Shown in pieces: positions 27,378 through 36,833 of a stretch of 64,000 bases of DNA; position 1 is the first letter of the stretch; each line of letters starts with the position of its first letter. A program made the translations under genes and the position numbers. The DNA comes from Aureimonas populi. Lineage in GTDB: Bacteria; Pseudomonadota; Alphaproteobacteria; Rhizobiales; Rhizobiaceae. The stretch is from contig NZ_CP072611.1 in the NCBI RefSeq assembly GCF_017815515.1, forward strand, positions 3,224,001 through 3,288,000, read 5' to 3'. Below the pieces are notes generated by a model. That model saw only the letters and a program-made list of their open reading frames with translations, was not told the origin of the DNA and did not search any database.

Positions 27378-28235
27378 TCAGTCCACGGCGATATCGAGCC
27401 CCAGATCCAGCGCGGGTGCGGACATGGTGATCTTCGAGGTCGAGATGAGGTCCACGCCCGTCTCCGCGATGGCCGCGATGGTCTCGATGCTCACATTGCC
27501 GGAAGCCTCCAGCCGCGCGCGGCCCGCGTTCAGCGCCACCGCGCGGCGCAGCGTACCCGCGTCCATATTGTCCAGCAGAACCGCATCCGCCCCCGCCTCC
27601 AGCGCCTCCGCGAGCTGCTCCAGCGTGTCCACCTCGATCTCGATGGCGACGAGATGGCCGGCATAGGCCCGCGCGGCCCTCAGGGCCTTCGCCACGCCGC
27701 CCGCCACGGCGATATGGTTGTCCTTGATGAGCATGGCGTCGTCCAGGCCGAAGCGGTGGTTGGCCCCGCCGCCGCAGCGCACGGCGTATTTTTCGGCCGC
27801 GCGGAGGCCGGGGATCGTCTTTCTGGTGCACACGACCTTCGCCGGCGTGTGGGCGATAGCGCCCGCGTAGCGCGCCGTCAGGCTCGCCACGCCCGAAAGG
27901 TGCATCAGGAAGTTCAGCGCCGTGCGCTCGGCCGTCAGCAGCGCGCGCGCATGGCCCTCGATCCGCGCCACGATCTCGCCGGGGGCCAGCCTGTCCCCGT
28001 CGCTCTTCAGCACCTCCACCACCAGGGCGCCGTCCATCTGGGCGAAGGCCTCCACCGCGAAGGGCAGGCCGCATAGAACCCCGTCCTGCCGGGCGGAGAG
28101 CGTGGCCCGCGCCCGTGCCTGCGGCGCGATGGTGGCAAGGCTGGTGATGTCGCCCGCGCGGCCGATATCCTCGGCCAGCGCCAGCCGCACGGCCTCGCGC
28201 ACGATCGGGCCGGGAAGCTCGGGTCTGTAGGCCAT
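27378..28235 (-). CDS. nadC: nicotinate-nucleotide pyrophosphorylase (quinolinate phosphoribosyltransferase)
   Basis: NadC makes nicotinate mononucleotide from quinolinate and PRPP, the third step of de novo NAD synthesis. The 285-residue protein has [48 protein letters not shown] (substrate-binding Arg and Lys residues), [15 protein letters not shown] and the late strands VLLDNMD and EASGNV. It is the last gene of nadA-nadB-nadC; its ATG at 28235 lies two bases after the nadB stop. The wide-open frame upstream mirrors nadB. Confidence 0.96.
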   Translation of the reverse strand: MAYRPELPGPIVREAVRLALAEDIGRAGDITSLATIAPQARARATLSARQDGVLCGLPFAVEAFAQMDGALVVEVLKSDGDRLAPGEIVARIEGHARALLTAERTALNFLMHLSGVASLTARYAGAIAHTPAKVVCTRKTIPGLRAAEKYAVRCGGGANHRFGLDDAMLIKDNHIAVAGGVAKALRAARAYAGHLVAIEIEVDTLEQLAEALEAGADAVLLDNMDAGTLRRAVALNAGRARLEASGNVSIETIAAIAETGVDLISTSKITMSAPALDLGLDIAVD

Positions 28236-28237
28236 GC

Positions 28238-29803
28238 TCAAAGGCTCGTTCCTCGTGTTTGGCGAAGCGCGGCGAGAACCGCCTCTGCCTCGGCCAGCGT
28301 CATGACGGTGCGCCGGTGCCAGCCCTCCTCGGCCTGCGGAAAATCGGTGCGGTAATGCGCGCCCCGGCTTTCCTGCCGCTGGTAGGCGCCGGCCGCGATC
28401 AGCAGCGCGGCGGCGGTGGCGTTGGCGTGGGCGCCGGCCCCGTGCGCCGCGCGCAACTCGCCGATCGTCAGCAGCGCTTCGGCCAGGCCCTGCGCGTCCC
28501 GCACCACGCCGACATGGCGGCTCAGCACCCGGCGCAAGGCCGGCGGGGCCTTGTCGCCCTCGCCCTCCTCGGCCGCCCCGATGCGCGAGATCGGCGTGCC
28601 GATGCCCGGGTCGGCCGGCAGGTCGGCCGCCACGCGGGCGGCGAAGACCACCGCCTCCAGCAGTGAGTTGGACGCGAGGCGATTGGCGCCATGAACGCCG
28701 GTGGATGTCACCTCGCCGCACGCCCACAGGCCCGGCAGCGACGTGCGCCCGTGCTCGTCCGTCAGCACGCCGCCCATATGGTAATGCACCGCCGGCACCA
28801 CCGGGATCGGCTCCACCGCCGGGTCGATGCCGGCCGCCATGCAGGAGGCGTAGACGGTGGGAAAGCGCTGCGCGAACTCGGCGCCCACCGCCTGCCGGCA
28901 ATCGAGGAAGGCGCCCTCGCCGCTCGCCACCTGCCGGAAGATCGCGCGCGCCACGATGTCGCGCGGGGCCAGCTCGCCATCCGGGTGCACGTCGAACATG
29001 AAGCGCCGCCCGGCGCGGTCGATCAGCGTCGCGCCGTCGCCACGCAGGGCCTCCGTCGCCAGCGGCGCGGGGTCGGCCCCCGTGTCGATGGCGGTCGGAT
29101 GGAACTGAACGAATTCTGCATCGGCGATCCGCGCGCCCGCCCGCGCCGCCATGCCGAGCCCCCGCCCACAGGCTTCGCTCGGATTGGTGGTGACGGCATA
29201 GAGCTGGCCGATACCGCCGGACGCCAGCACCACGGCCGCGCCGCGCAATTCGTTCAGGTGCCCGTCATGGGCGAAGCGCACGCCCGTGACGCGCCCGCCC
29301 TCCACGATCAAATCCTGCGCGACGGCGTTTTCGCAAAGCTCGATGGAGGGGGTCTGGCGAACGCGCGCCACCAGCGCCTCCATGATGGCGCGCCCGGCCA
29401 TGTCGCCGCGCACGCGCACGATGCGCCGCTCCGAATGCGCCGCCTCGCGAGAGAGGTTCAGGCGCCCCTCCAGGTCGCGGTCGAAGGGCACGCCGTAGGA
29501 GAGGAGGTCATGCACGCGGTCCGGCCCCTCGGCGATCATGCCGGCGGCCATCGCCTCGTCCACGATTCCCGCTCCCGCCGCCAGCGTGTCGGCCAGATGC
29601 TTCTCGAACGTATCGCCCTCGCCCATGGCGGAGGCGATGCCCCCTTGCGCCCAGGCCGAGGAGGCGCCCTGGCCGATGGGCGCGGCGGCGATGACCACCG
29701 CGCGACGGGGCGCGAGCTTCAGCGCGCAGAAGAGGCCCGCAAGCCCCCCGCCGACGATGACGACAGGGGCCAGGCGGCCGGCGGCCTCGGTAGGGGCGCT
29801 CAT
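28238..29803 (-). CDS. nadB: L-aspartate oxidase
   Basis: FAD enzyme that oxidises aspartate to iminoaspartate for quinolinate synthesis; 521 residues. It has the dinucleotide motif [26 protein letters not shown], the flavin-contact region [25 protein letters not shown] and [13 protein letters not shown], all expected of NadB. The C-terminal helical domain is present. It is placed between nadA (22-base gap) and nadC (two-base gap). Confidence 0.96.
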   Translation of the reverse strand: MSAPTEAAGRLAPVVIVGGGLAGLFCALKLAPRRAVVIAAAPIGQGASSAWAQGGIASAMGEGDTFEKHLADTLAAGAGIVDEAMAAGMIAEGPDRVHDLLSYGVPFDRDLEGRLNLSREAAHSERRIVRVRGDMAGRAIMEALVARVRQTPSIELCENAVAQDLIVEGGRVTGVRFAHDGHLNELRGAAVVLASGGIGQLYAVTTNPSEACGRGLGMAARAGARIADAEFVQFHPTAIDTGADPAPLATEALRGDGATLIDRAGRRFMFDVHPDGELAPRDIVARAIFRQVASGEGAFLDCRQAVGAEFAQRFPTVYASCMAAGIDPAVEPIPVVPAVHYHMGGVLTDEHGRTSLPGLWACGEVTSTGVHGANRLASNSLLEAVVFAARVAADLPADPGIGTPISRIGAAEEGEGDKAPPALRRVLSRHVGVVRDAQGLAEALLTIGELRAAHGAGAHANATAAALLIAAGAYQRQESRGAHYRTDFPQAEEGWHRRTVMTLAEAEAVLAALRQTRGTSL

Positions 29804-29825
29804 GGGGACGGCTCCGGAAAGGGCG

Positions 29826-30953
29826 TCAGTTGTTCAGGTTCACCATCCGCTCCACCGCCGCTCGGGCGCGCGCGGCGAGCGCCGGGTCCACCGTCACCTC
29901 CTCGCGCATGGTGAGCAGGGTGTCGAGGATCTTGGGCAGCGTGATGCGCTTCATGTGCGGGCACATGTTGCAGGGCTTGACGAACTGAACGCCCTTGGCC
30001 GCCGTCTCCACATTGGAGGCCATGGAGCACTCGGTGACGAGCAGCACGCGCGAGCCGGGCGCCTGGGCCGTGGCATAGTCGATCATGCCGCTGGTCGAGC
30101 CGGCATAGTCGGCCACGGCCACCACCTCCGGCGGGCACTCGGGATGCGCCACGATGCGGATGCCGGGGTCGGCCCGGCGGTAGGCCAGAAGCTCCTCGGC
30201 CGTGAAGCGTTCATGCACTTCGCAATGGCCCTTCCAGGTCAGGATCTTCACATTCGTCTGGCGCGCGACGTTCTGCGCCAGATACTCGTCGGGGATCATC
30301 AGCACGGTGTCCACGCCCAGGCTCTCCACCACCTGCACGGCGTTGGAGGAGGTGCAGCAGATGTCCGATTCCGCCTTCACCTCGGCCGAGGTGTTCACAT
30401 AGGTGACGATGGGAACGCCCGGATGCGCCTCGCGCAGCAGCCGCACGTCGGCCCCGGTGATCGATTCGGCCAGCGAGCAGCCGGCGCGCATGTCCGGGAT
30501 CAGCACCGTCTTGTCCGGGCACATCAGCTTGGAGGTCTCGGCCATGAAGTGCACGCCGCACTGGACGATGATCTTCGCCTCCACCTTGGCCGCCTCACGC
30601 GCCAGTTGCAGGCTGTCGCCCACGATGTCGGCCACGCCGTGGAAGATCTCGGGCGTCTGGTAGTTGTGCGCGAGGATGACCGCGCCGCGCTCTTTCTTCA
30701 GCCGGTTGATGGCGGCGATGTAGGGCGCGTGCATCGGCCATTCGATGCGCGGGATGTGATGGGCCACCTTGGCGTAGATCGGCTCCACCTCCGCCGCGAC
30801 CTCGGGCGTGAAGTCGAGCGAGGGGCGCTCCAGCACGCCGAAGCGCTCGGCGGCGCTCGGCCCCGCCTGGTGCGCGGGCCGGGAGAGCCAGGCGGGCACG
30901 GCCGGGCTGCGGCCTTCCCCTACGACGGAGGCGAAGCGGGCGAGACTGGACAT
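29826..30953 (-). CDS. nadA: quinolinate synthase A
   Basis: Iron-sulfur enzyme that condenses iminoaspartate with dihydroxyacetone phosphate to quinolinate, 375 residues. Three cluster cysteines are seen in the regions [19 protein letters not shown] and [10 protein letters not shown], with [11 protein letters not shown] near residue 95. It has the longer N-terminal region usual in Rhizobiales. The ATG at 30953 has AAGGGAG upstream; the open frame to 31055 crosses the promoter palindrome. First gene of nadABC. Confidence 0.96.
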   Translation of the reverse strand: MSSLARFASVVGEGRSPAVPAWLSRPAHQAGPSAAERFGVLERPSLDFTPEVAAEVEPIYAKVAHHIPRIEWPMHAPYIAAINRLKKERGAVILAHNYQTPEIFHGVADIVGDSLQLAREAAKVEAKIIVQCGVHFMAETSKLMCPDKTVLIPDMRAGCSLAESITGADVRLLREAHPGVPIVTYVNTSAEVKAESDICCTSSNAVQVVESLGVDTVLMIPDEYLAQNVARQTNVKILTWKGHCEVHERFTAEELLAYRRADPGIRIVAHPECPPEVVAVADYAGSTSGMIDYATAQAPGSRVLLVTECSMASNVETAAKGVQFVKPCNMCPHMKRITLPKILDTLLTMREEVTVDPALAARARAAVERMVNLNN

Positions 30954-30987
30954 AGCGGCACTCCCTTCAAGGGCCGGCCCGGACCTA

Positions 30988-31008
30988 TTTTGCTCAAAAA
31001 GAGCAAAA
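30988..31008. promoter_or_regulatory. candidate NAD-regulator operator ahead of nadABC
   Basis: TTTTGCTC (30988-30995) and GAGCAAAA (31001-31008) form a perfect inverted repeat around AAAAA, 35-55 bases before the nadA ATG. It is the strongest AT-rich palindrome of the intergenic region and lies where a repressor would block transcription. A second perfect palindrome, ACACCGGTGT, lies at about 31026-31035. The NrtR/NadQ-type regulator at 26376 is the natural candidate to bind the first; this link is inference. Confidence 0.6.
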
Positions 31009-31055
31009 GTCGGCCCGAAGAAAACACACCGGTGTATTGGCGCGTTGCACCCCAA

Positions 31056-31823
31056 TTAATCGTTTGCCGCGCCTCTTTCAAGCGCTTCCGCCCCTTCCCG
31101 CGCCAAACGCCGCGCAAGCTCGGCGAGGAAGGCGTGGCGGGGGCCCGGCTCCTCCATCGCGCGCGGCTCCCAGAAGTGCCGCGCCAGGAAATGCCCGGTC
31201 ACGCGGTAGCCGGCGGCCAGGTCCCGTGCCTCCACGGCGCCCCCGCGCCCGGCCAGCACCGAGGACAGCGGAAGGAGCTTGTCCTTCCAGGGCTCGCCGG
31301 CGGCGGCCGTCACGGCGCGGCCGGTGCGTGGCGAGACATAGGCCAGCCCCTCGCGCGCGCCGGTCAGCGCACAGCTTTCCAGGTCGAGGCCGAATCCCAG
31401 CTCCTCCAAAAGCGCGGCCTCGAATCGCAGGATGCCCTCCCCGGCCACGCGCGCATCCCCCATCTCCTCCAGGAGGAAGCGCAGCGCCTCGTAGAGCCGC
31501 GCATGGGGCTCGCGCTCGGCCAGGAGGCGCAGATGCGCGGCCAGGAGCTGCACTGCATGGAGAGCCAGCGGATCGGACATGAGCTGGGCGGCGCGCAGCG
31601 TCACCGGCTCGAGGGTCAGCGTTCCCAGATGCTCGTCGAGGCGCGCGCGCCACGTCGCCTCCACCTCGTTGCCGGGCTGGAGCACCGGCTGCTGGCGGCG
31701 CGAGCGCCCGCCCCGCACCAGCCCGAGATGGCGCCCGCGCTCCCGCGTCATCAGCTCCGCGACGACGCTCGTCTCGCCATGCCGACGCACCCCCAGGACA
31801 AGGGCGCGATCACGCCATTCCAT
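31056..31823 (-). CDS. recO: DNA repair protein RecO
   Basis: RecO helps load RecA with RecF/RecR in recombinational repair. The 255-residue protein starts MEWRDRALVLGVRRHGETS, the OB-fold strand pattern of the family, followed by HLGLVRGGRSRRQQPVLQPGNEV and the helical domain with LEELGFGLDLESCALTG. The zinc cysteines of some RecO proteins are missing, as usual in alphaproteobacteria. Its stop lies just upstream of the nadA promoter region. Confidence 0.9.
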   Translation of the reverse strand: MEWRDRALVLGVRRHGETSVVAELMTRERGRHLGLVRGGRSRRQQPVLQPGNEVEATWRARLDEHLGTLTLEPVTLRAAQLMSDPLALHAVQLLAAHLRLLAEREPHARLYEALRFLLEEMGDARVAGEGILRFEAALLEELGFGLDLESCALTGAREGLAYVSPRTGRAVTAAAGEPWKDKLLPLSSVLAGRGGAVEARDLAAGYRVTGHFLARHFWEPRAMEEPGPRHAFLAELARRLAREGAEALERGAAND

Positions 31824-31896
31824 TGAAAAAACCCATCAAATGCCGCTGGACGATGCATCCGGGAGACAAAAGCGTGCCAGAAATGTCACGAAAAGC

Positions 31897-31921
31897 GGAA
31901 CGATCCCTTGAGCCGGCCATT
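31897..31921 (+). promoter_or_regulatory. possible EcfG (general stress sigma) promoter
   Basis: GGAAC at 31897-31901 is followed after 16 bases by CATTT, against the alphaproteobacterial EcfG pattern GGAAC-N16/17-CGTT. The start would be near 31930, 29 bases before the PRC-barrel gene. PRC-barrel and small exported proteins are frequent EcfG targets, but the -10 has one mismatch. Confidence 0.3.
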
Positions 31922-31958
31922 TATCCGACATCAGCATTTTGATCGGGAGACCTCAAGG

Positions 31959-32711
31959 ATGAAGAAGACGATCTATTCCGCCCTGCTCGCGACGGCGATG
32001 ATTCCGTTCGCGGCCGGCGCACAGACCGCCACGCCGGAGACCACCCCGCCGGCCACCACCGGGGAAGCGACCGATCCCGCAATGGGCACCACGCCGCCCG
32101 CCACGGGCACCATGGATTCCGACGCTCCGGAGAGCGGCGCCCCCGCCACCGACACCGGCCCGATGGGTGAGGAAGCCGAGACGACGGCGCCCACCGGAAC
32201 CGCGATGGGCACCACGGCTACGGCCGACGGCCCGTTCGTTACCGTTCCGCCGATGGGCGCATGGCGCACCTCCGACCTCGAAGGCAAGTCGGTCGAGGAC
32301 GCGAACGGTGAGAGCATCGGCTCGATTTCGGACACGCTCGTCGATGAGAACGGCCAGGTGATCGCGGTTCTCGTGGGCGTCGGCGGCTTCCTCGGCATCG
32401 GCCAGAAGGACGTGGCGGTGTCCATGGAATCGCTCGAGTTCGGCCCGCTGGACGCCGCTTCGCTGCCGTCCGCAGCGGCGGCCGACACGACCGCGCCGGC
32501 GGCCACGATGGACACGGCCGCGCCTGCCGCGGACACAGCGGCCGCGCCTGCGACGCCGACGGTGGGTGACGACAACCTGCCCGACCGCATCGTCCTCAAC
32601 GTCACCCGCGAGGAACTCGAGGCGGCCCCCGCTTACGGTGAGCCCGAGGACATGGCCGACGATACGGACAGCGGTGTGCCCGCGACCACCCCGGCCGCTC
32701 CGGCCCAGTAA
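31959..32711 (+). CDS. exported PRC-barrel protein with low-complexity linkers
   Basis: A 250-residue protein with a signal peptide (MKKTIYSALLATAMIPFAAGA), a long Ala/Thr/Pro-rich linker, one PRC-barrel domain at about residues 100-155 (LEGKSVEDANGESIGSISDT, VLVGVGGFLGIGQKDVAV), a second Ala/Thr/Pro linker and a short C-terminal part (IVLNVTREELEAAPAYG). PRC barrels mediate protein contacts; periplasmic forms like this are common in Rhizobiales and often stress-induced, but the role is unknown. The ATG at 31959 has AAGG close upstream; a GTG at 31908 would bury the signal peptide. A strong terminator follows. Confidence 0.82.
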   Translation: MKKTIYSALLATAMIPFAAGAQTATPETTPPATTGEATDPAMGTTPPATGTMDSDAPESGAPATDTGPMGEEAETTAPTGTAMGTTATADGPFVTVPPMGAWRTSDLEGKSVEDANGESIGSISDTLVDENGQVIAVLVGVGGFLGIGQKDVAVSMESLEFGPLDAASLPSAAAADTTAPAATMDTAAPAADTAAAPATPTVGDDNLPDRIVLNVTREELEAAPAYGEPEDMADDTDSGVPATTPAAPAQ

Positions 32712-32740
32712 GACGAGGCTCCCTTCGGGAGCGTCACTGG

Positions 32741-32772
32741 AAGGGCGAGGAAGAAATTCCTCGCCCTTTTTT
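32741..32772 (+). terminator. strong Rho-independent terminator after the PRC-barrel gene
   Basis: AAGGGCGAGGAA and TTCCTCGCCCTT pair perfectly over 12 bp around a GAAA tetraloop and run into TTTTTT. It lies 30 bases after the stop and 53 bases before the end of the convergent dehydrogenase gene. Confidence 0.95.
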
Positions 32773-32824
32773 CGTTGTCTGCGGTTGGAATGGATCGGCC
32801 GCTGAGCTGGCTGTGCTCCAAACC

Positions 32825-34144
32825 TCAAAGAAAGCGCGTATCGGCCTCGTCGAGCGCGCGGCGCAGGCTGGTGACGGTGAGCGAAGCGTCCGCCTCGCAA
32901 TTGTCGTGCGTGAGAAGCTCGCCGCTTGAGACGGGCTTCACCACCCTCGCCTTTTCCGCCAGGCCCAGAGGCAGGGCGCGCCGGGCGCGGCCATCCGCCC
33001 ACGTCATCGCGAAGCCGCGATAATCGGACATGCCGATGCGGCCCAGCACCTCGCCGGGCGCAAGGTCGCGCTTGGCGCGCGCCCCGCACTCGGCCACCGG
33101 CCGCTCCAGCGGCTCCATGTCGGCGCGCCCGTACATCACGGCCCGCGCGGCCGAAAGCGGGGTCTCAAGGCTGGTGAGGTGGAAGGGCCGGATGAGCGAG
33201 AAGCAGGGGCCGGGCCCCACCTTCAAGTCCGCCATGCGCTCTATGGCGCGCGGATGGCGCGGCTTCACCACGCAGAACACGCCCGGCGCCACGCCCTTTC
33301 CCACCGTGTAGTCCACCCGCCCCGGCGCGGAAAGGACGCCGCCGTCCTCGGCCGCGCACAGCACCTGCGCCAGATTCTCCCGCGTCGCCTCCGGCCCGTG
33401 CATGCCGGGCACGTCGGGCACCAGGCCGGTGCAGTTGGCGATGGCGGTCATCTCCACCATGGTCTTGGAACCGTCGATGAACTCCACGAGGATGCGGGCG
33501 TTCATGTTGCGCGCGCGCGCCTCCTCCTCGTAGCTCTCGGGCACGGCGGCGAAGTCCAGCGGGTTGTTCTTGCCCTTGCCGGCGGCGACGATCTCCATGC
33601 CGAGCGACTGCGCGAACGAGATCAGCTCCAGCGTGGCGGCGGGCTCGTCCCCCGCCGAGCCGGTGTAGACGACGCCGGCCTTCTTCGCCTCCGCGCTCAG
33701 GTGCCGGCCCACCGTGATGTCGGCCTCCACGTTCAGCATCACGATATGCTTGCCGTTGCGGATGGACTGGAGCGCCAGGCGCGCGCCGATCTCCGGGCTG
33801 CCCGTCGCATCGATCACGACGTCGATTCGCCCCGCCGCGCACAGCGCGTCGAGATCGTCGGTGACGGCGATGCGCCCCGCCTCGATGGCCGCGTCGATCC
33901 CCGCCGCGTTCGAGGCGATGCGCCCGTGGCCCTCGCCGTGGCCGGCCATGGCGATGGCCTCCAGCGGGCGCGCGGGGCGGCTCGCGCCGATGGCACCGAT
34001 GCGGATGCCTGTCATCAGCGCCGCCTGCACCACGATGTCGGTGCCCATCTGCCCGGCGCCGGCAAGGCCTACCGTCACCGGGCCGTGCCGTGCCGTCCAC
34101 GCCGCGAGGTCGGCGGCAAATCCGATAGGCTCGATGATGGGCAT
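32825..34144 (-). CDS. homoserine dehydrogenase-like oxidoreductase with C-terminal SAF domain (COG4091)
   Basis: A 439-residue protein with an N-terminal NAD(P)-binding domain (VTVGLAGAGQMGTDIVVQAA at about residues 23-42, then DVVIDATGSPEIGA) and a homoserine-dehydrogenase-like middle (EPAATLELISFAQ, AAGKGKNNPLD). At about residues 350-415 there is a SAF domain (AKRDLAPGEVLGRIGMSDYRG). This matches the COG4091 'predicted homoserine dehydrogenase' family, whose substrates are mostly unknown and may be sugar acids or amino acid derivatives. The ATG at 34144 has GGGAG six bases upstream. It stands alone. Confidence 0.82.
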   Translation of the reverse strand: MPIIEPIGFAADLAAWTARHGPVTVGLAGAGQMGTDIVVQAALMTGIRIGAIGASRPARPLEAIAMAGHGEGHGRIASNAAGIDAAIEAGRIAVTDDLDALCAAGRIDVVIDATGSPEIGARLALQSIRNGKHIVMLNVEADITVGRHLSAEAKKAGVVYTGSAGDEPAATLELISFAQSLGMEIVAAGKGKNNPLDFAAVPESYEEEARARNMNARILVEFIDGSKTMVEMTAIANCTGLVPDVPGMHGPEATRENLAQVLCAAEDGGVLSAPGRVDYTVGKGVAPGVFCVVKPRHPRAIERMADLKVGPGPCFSLIRPFHLTSLETPLSAARAVMYGRADMEPLERPVAECGARAKRDLAPGEVLGRIGMSDYRGFAMTWADGRARRALPLGLAEKARVVKPVSSGELLTHDNCEADASLTVTSLRRALDEADTRFL

Positions 34145-34277
34145 CTTCTCTCCCGGACCGTTGAATCGGCCGTTCTCGTGTGGCGCAAAGCACACCGTTT
34201 CATCCAAACGAGCGATTGCCGCAAACGCTGCGACAGGGCAAGGAAGCCGTTAAGGTTTTTCGTTCTGTTCTAAATCC

Positions 34278-35204
34278 ATGCGCGTTCTCGTCACCGGCTC
34301 CTCGGGCTTCATCGGCCGCTACCTGGTTCCCCGCCTCCTGGATGAGGGAGACGAGGTGTTCGTGCTGGCGCGCGAAGGGGCCAGCGAGAAGCGGCCGGGG
34401 GCGGTGCCCGTGCCGGCGCCGGCAGACCTTGCCGCCATCGACAAGACGGCCGAATGGCCGGAGGGCATCGAGGCGGTGATCCATCTGGCGGCGCGCAACC
34501 CCGACCGGCGCACTCGCATGAGCGTGAGCGAGGCCACGCTCATGCGCGCCAATGCCGAAGGCACCGCCGCGCTGGCGCGCCTTTCGGCCGCGCGCGGCGT
34601 CTCGCGCTTCCTGTTCCTTTCCAGCGCCAAGATTCACGGCGCCCATAGCGAGCGCCCCGTGGTGGAGGAGGACGAACCCGCCCCCGCAGACGCCTATGCG
34701 CGCTCCAAGCTGCGCGCGGAGGAGATGGTGCGGGCCGAGCTCGCCGGCACCGCCACCCGCTTCACCATCCTGCGCCCGGCGCCGGTCTTCGGCGCCGGCG
34801 CGCGCGGGGGCATCGCGGCGCTGGCGCGGCTGGCGGCCAGCCATTTGCCCCTTCCCTTCGCCAACCTTCACTCGCGCCGCAGCGTGCTTTCGGTCGACAA
34901 TCTCGTGGACGCGCTGCTCCTGGTGCGCGGGCACCCGGCCGCCGGCGACGAGACCTTCCTGCTCGCGGACGAGGAGCCCCCCACCGTCGCCGAGCTGGTG
35001 GAAATGATGCGCGGGGGCCAGAGCCGCCGCCCGGGGCTGTTTCCCTTTCCGCAGAAATTCCTGGCCGGCAGCCTGCGCGCCGGCGGGCGCGGCGACCTGG
35101 CCGACCGCCTGTCGCAGTCCTTCGTGGTGGACTGCTCGCGCATCCGCCTGCGCCTTGGCTGGAGACCCCCCCTGCCCACCCGCGAGGCACTGGCCGCACG
35201 ATGA
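34278..35204 (+). CDS. NAD-dependent epimerase/dehydratase family protein
   Basis: Extended short-chain dehydrogenase, 308 residues. It begins MRVLVTGSSGFIGRYLVPRL with the GxxGxxG nucleotide motif and has VIHLAARN, FLSSAKIHG with the catalytic Ser, and YARSK as the Tyr-x3-Lys pair. RPAPVFGAGARGGI is typical of UDP-sugar epimerase/reductase relatives. A sugar-nucleotide substrate is likely, but no polysaccharide genes lie nearby. Its stop overlaps the start of a 57-residue gene (ATGA), to which it is coupled. Confidence 0.87.
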   Translation: MRVLVTGSSGFIGRYLVPRLLDEGDEVFVLAREGASEKRPGAVPVPAPADLAAIDKTAEWPEGIEAVIHLAARNPDRRTRMSVSEATLMRANAEGTAALARLSAARGVSRFLFLSSAKIHGAHSERPVVEEDEPAPADAYARSKLRAEEMVRAELAGTATRFTILRPAPVFGAGARGGIAALARLAASHLPLPFANLHSRRSVLSVDNLVDALLLVRGHPAAGDETFLLADEEPPTVAELVEMMRGGQSRRPGLFPFPQKFLAGSLRAGGRGDLADRLSQSFVVDCSRIRLRLGWRPPLPTREALAAR

Positions 35205-35374
35205 CGAAGGAAACCGCCGCCGAGATCGCCAAACGCAAGCGCGAGGAGCGCCTCGCCGAGCGGCTGCGCGAGAACCTGCGCCGCCGCAAGGCGCAGGCCC
35301 GGGCGCGCCCCGCGCCCGCCGAGGGCGCGCGCGACGAGCCGCCCGCGCCGCAGGGCGAGGACGACGCGGGCTAG
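35201..35374 (+). CDS. 57-residue basic helical protein coupled to the epimerase
   Basis: An ATG at 35201 overlaps the epimerase stop and opens a 57-codon frame ending TAG at 35374. The product starts MTKETAAEIAKRKREERLAE, continues with a basic helix (RLRENLRRRKAQARARP) and ends in an acidic Pro-rich tail. Similar short Lys/Arg-rich proteins sit after this epimerase in other Rhizobiales as far as remembered. The composition suggests a nucleic-acid or ribosome-binding peptide, which is only a guess. It is too short for usual gene-finder cut-offs. Confidence 0.65.
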   Translation: MTKETAAEIAKRKREERLAERLRENLRRRKAQARARPAPAEGARDEPPAPQGEDDAG

Positions 35375-35449
35375 CTACGGAATGTCCCGGATGAGCCGCA
35401 ATGTCGCACCGCAAACCCCTTCGCCGTATGGACTTCGCCGTTGAGCGAC

Positions 35450-35464
35450 TTTAGAACCCTTCTC
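35450..35464. promoter_or_regulatory. candidate Irr box ahead of hemA
   Basis: TTTAGAACCCTTCTC matches the Irr iron control element TTTAGAA-N3-TTCTAAA fully in the left half and in four of seven bases on the right. It lies 16-30 bases before the hemA ATG, so a bound protein would block early transcription. The weaker right half and the short distance lower the confidence. Confidence 0.38.
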
Positions 35465-35479
35465 ACGAAGGAGACCGCC

Positions 35480-36757
35480 ATGATCGACTACCGGAGCCAC
35501 TTCGAGACCGCCATCGAAGCTCTCCACGCAGAGAAGCGCTACCGGGTTTTCGCGGACCTGGAGCGGATCGTGGGCCGTTTTCCGAAGGCTCTGTGGCGCG
35601 AGGCGGGCGCGGCGCGCGAGATCACCGTCTGGTGCTCCAACGACTATCTGGGCATGGGCCAGCATGAGAGCGTGCTGAACGCCATGACCTCCACCGCGCT
35701 TTCGATGGGCTCGGGCGCCGGGGGCACGCGCAACATTTCGGGCACCAACCATCCGCTGGTCGAGCTGGAGCGCGAGCTCGCCGACCTGCACGGCAAGGAA
35801 GCGGCCCTCGTCTTCACCTCCGGCTTCGTCTCCAACGAGGCGTCGATCTCCACCATCGCGCGCCTCCTGCCGGACTGCGTGATCCTGTCGGACGAGCTGA
35901 ACCACGCCTCGATGATCGAGGGCGTGAAGAAGTCCGGCGCCCGCAAGCAGATTTTCCGGCACAACGATCTCGCCCATCTCGAGCAGCTCCTGAAGGCGGC
36001 GGGCGACAAGCCCAAGCTCATCGTCTTCGAAAGCGTCTATTCCATGGACGGGGACATCGCGCCGATCGAGGCGATCGCCGACCTCGCGGACGCCTACAAC
36101 GCCATGACCTATATCGACGAGGTCCATGCGGTGGGCATGTACGGCGCGCGCGGCGGCGGCATCTGCGAGCGCGACGACGTCTCCCACCGTATCGACGTGA
36201 TCGAGGGGACGCTGGCTAAGGCCTTCGGCGTTCTGGGCGGCTACATCACCGGGCCGAAGGCCATCATCGACGCCGTGCGCTCCTACGCGCCGGGCTTCAT
36301 CTTCACCACCGCCCTGCCGCCGGCCCTGGCAGCCGCCGCCACGGCCTCCATCCGCCATCTGAAGGCCTCTTCGGCCGAGCGCGAGGCGCAGCAGCGCCAG
36401 GCCGCGCGCACCAAGCAGGTCTTCGCCGCCGCCGGCCTGCCCGTGATGGAATCGCAGACGCATATCGTGCCCATGCTCGTCGGCGACCCGGACCTGTGCA
36501 AGCGCGCCAGCGACCGCCTCCTGACCGAGCATGGCATCTACATCCAGCCGATCAACTACCCCACCGTGCCGCGCGGCACGGAGCGCCTGCGCATCACGCC
36601 CACGCCCCTGCACGACGACGCGCTGATCGACGAGCTGCGCGACGCGCTGGTGGAAGTGTGGACCGCGCTGGGCATTCCCTTCGCCGGCGACATGCCGAAC
36701 GCGCAGGAAGAGGCCGAGAACGTGGTTCCGCTGGTCGTCTCCAAGGCCGGCGGCTGA
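35480..36757 (+). CDS. hemA: 5-aminolevulinate synthase
   Basis: PLP enzyme that condenses glycine and succinyl-CoA to 5-aminolevulinate, the first step of haem synthesis by the C4 (Shemin) route typical of alphaproteobacteria. The 425-residue protein has [27 protein letters not shown] (residues 78-90), the cofactor-site residues in [10 protein letters not shown] and [10 protein letters not shown], and the PLP lysine Lys247 in TLAKAFG. The ATG at 35480 has AAGGAG seven bases upstream; a TTG at 35441 is in frame but unsuited. An Irr-box-like site overlaps the leader and a strong terminator follows. Confidence 0.96.
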   Translation: MIDYRSHFETAIEALHAEKRYRVFADLERIVGRFPKALWREAGAAREITVWCSNDYLGMGQHESVLNAMTSTALSMGSGAGGTRNISGTNHPLVELERELADLHGKEAALVFTSGFVSNEASISTIARLLPDCVILSDELNHASMIEGVKKSGARKQIFRHNDLAHLEQLLKAAGDKPKLIVFESVYSMDGDIAPIEAIADLADAYNAMTYIDEVHAVGMYGARGGGICERDDVSHRIDVIEGTLAKAFGVLGGYITGPKAIIDAVRSYAPGFIFTTALPPALAAAATASIRHLKASSAEREAQQRQAARTKQVFAAAGLPVMESQTHIVPMLVGDPDLCKRASDRLLTEHGIYIQPINYPTVPRGTERLRITPTPLHDDALIDELRDALVEVWTALGIPFAGDMPNAQEEAENVVPLVVSKAGG

Positions 36758-36787
36758 CACCCGCCCCACCCCGCAAGCACTGAACGG

Positions 36788-36815
36788 ACCCCGCTTCTCC
36801 TGAAGCGGGGTTTTT
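36788..36815 (+). terminator. Rho-independent terminator after hemA
   Basis: ACCCCGCTTC and GAAGCGGGGT pair perfectly around TCCT and lead into TTTTT. It lies 30 bases after the hemA stop and just before the end of the convergent AbrB-type gene. Confidence 0.94.
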
Positions 36816-36833
36816 CGTTTGCGGTGTCGGCCT

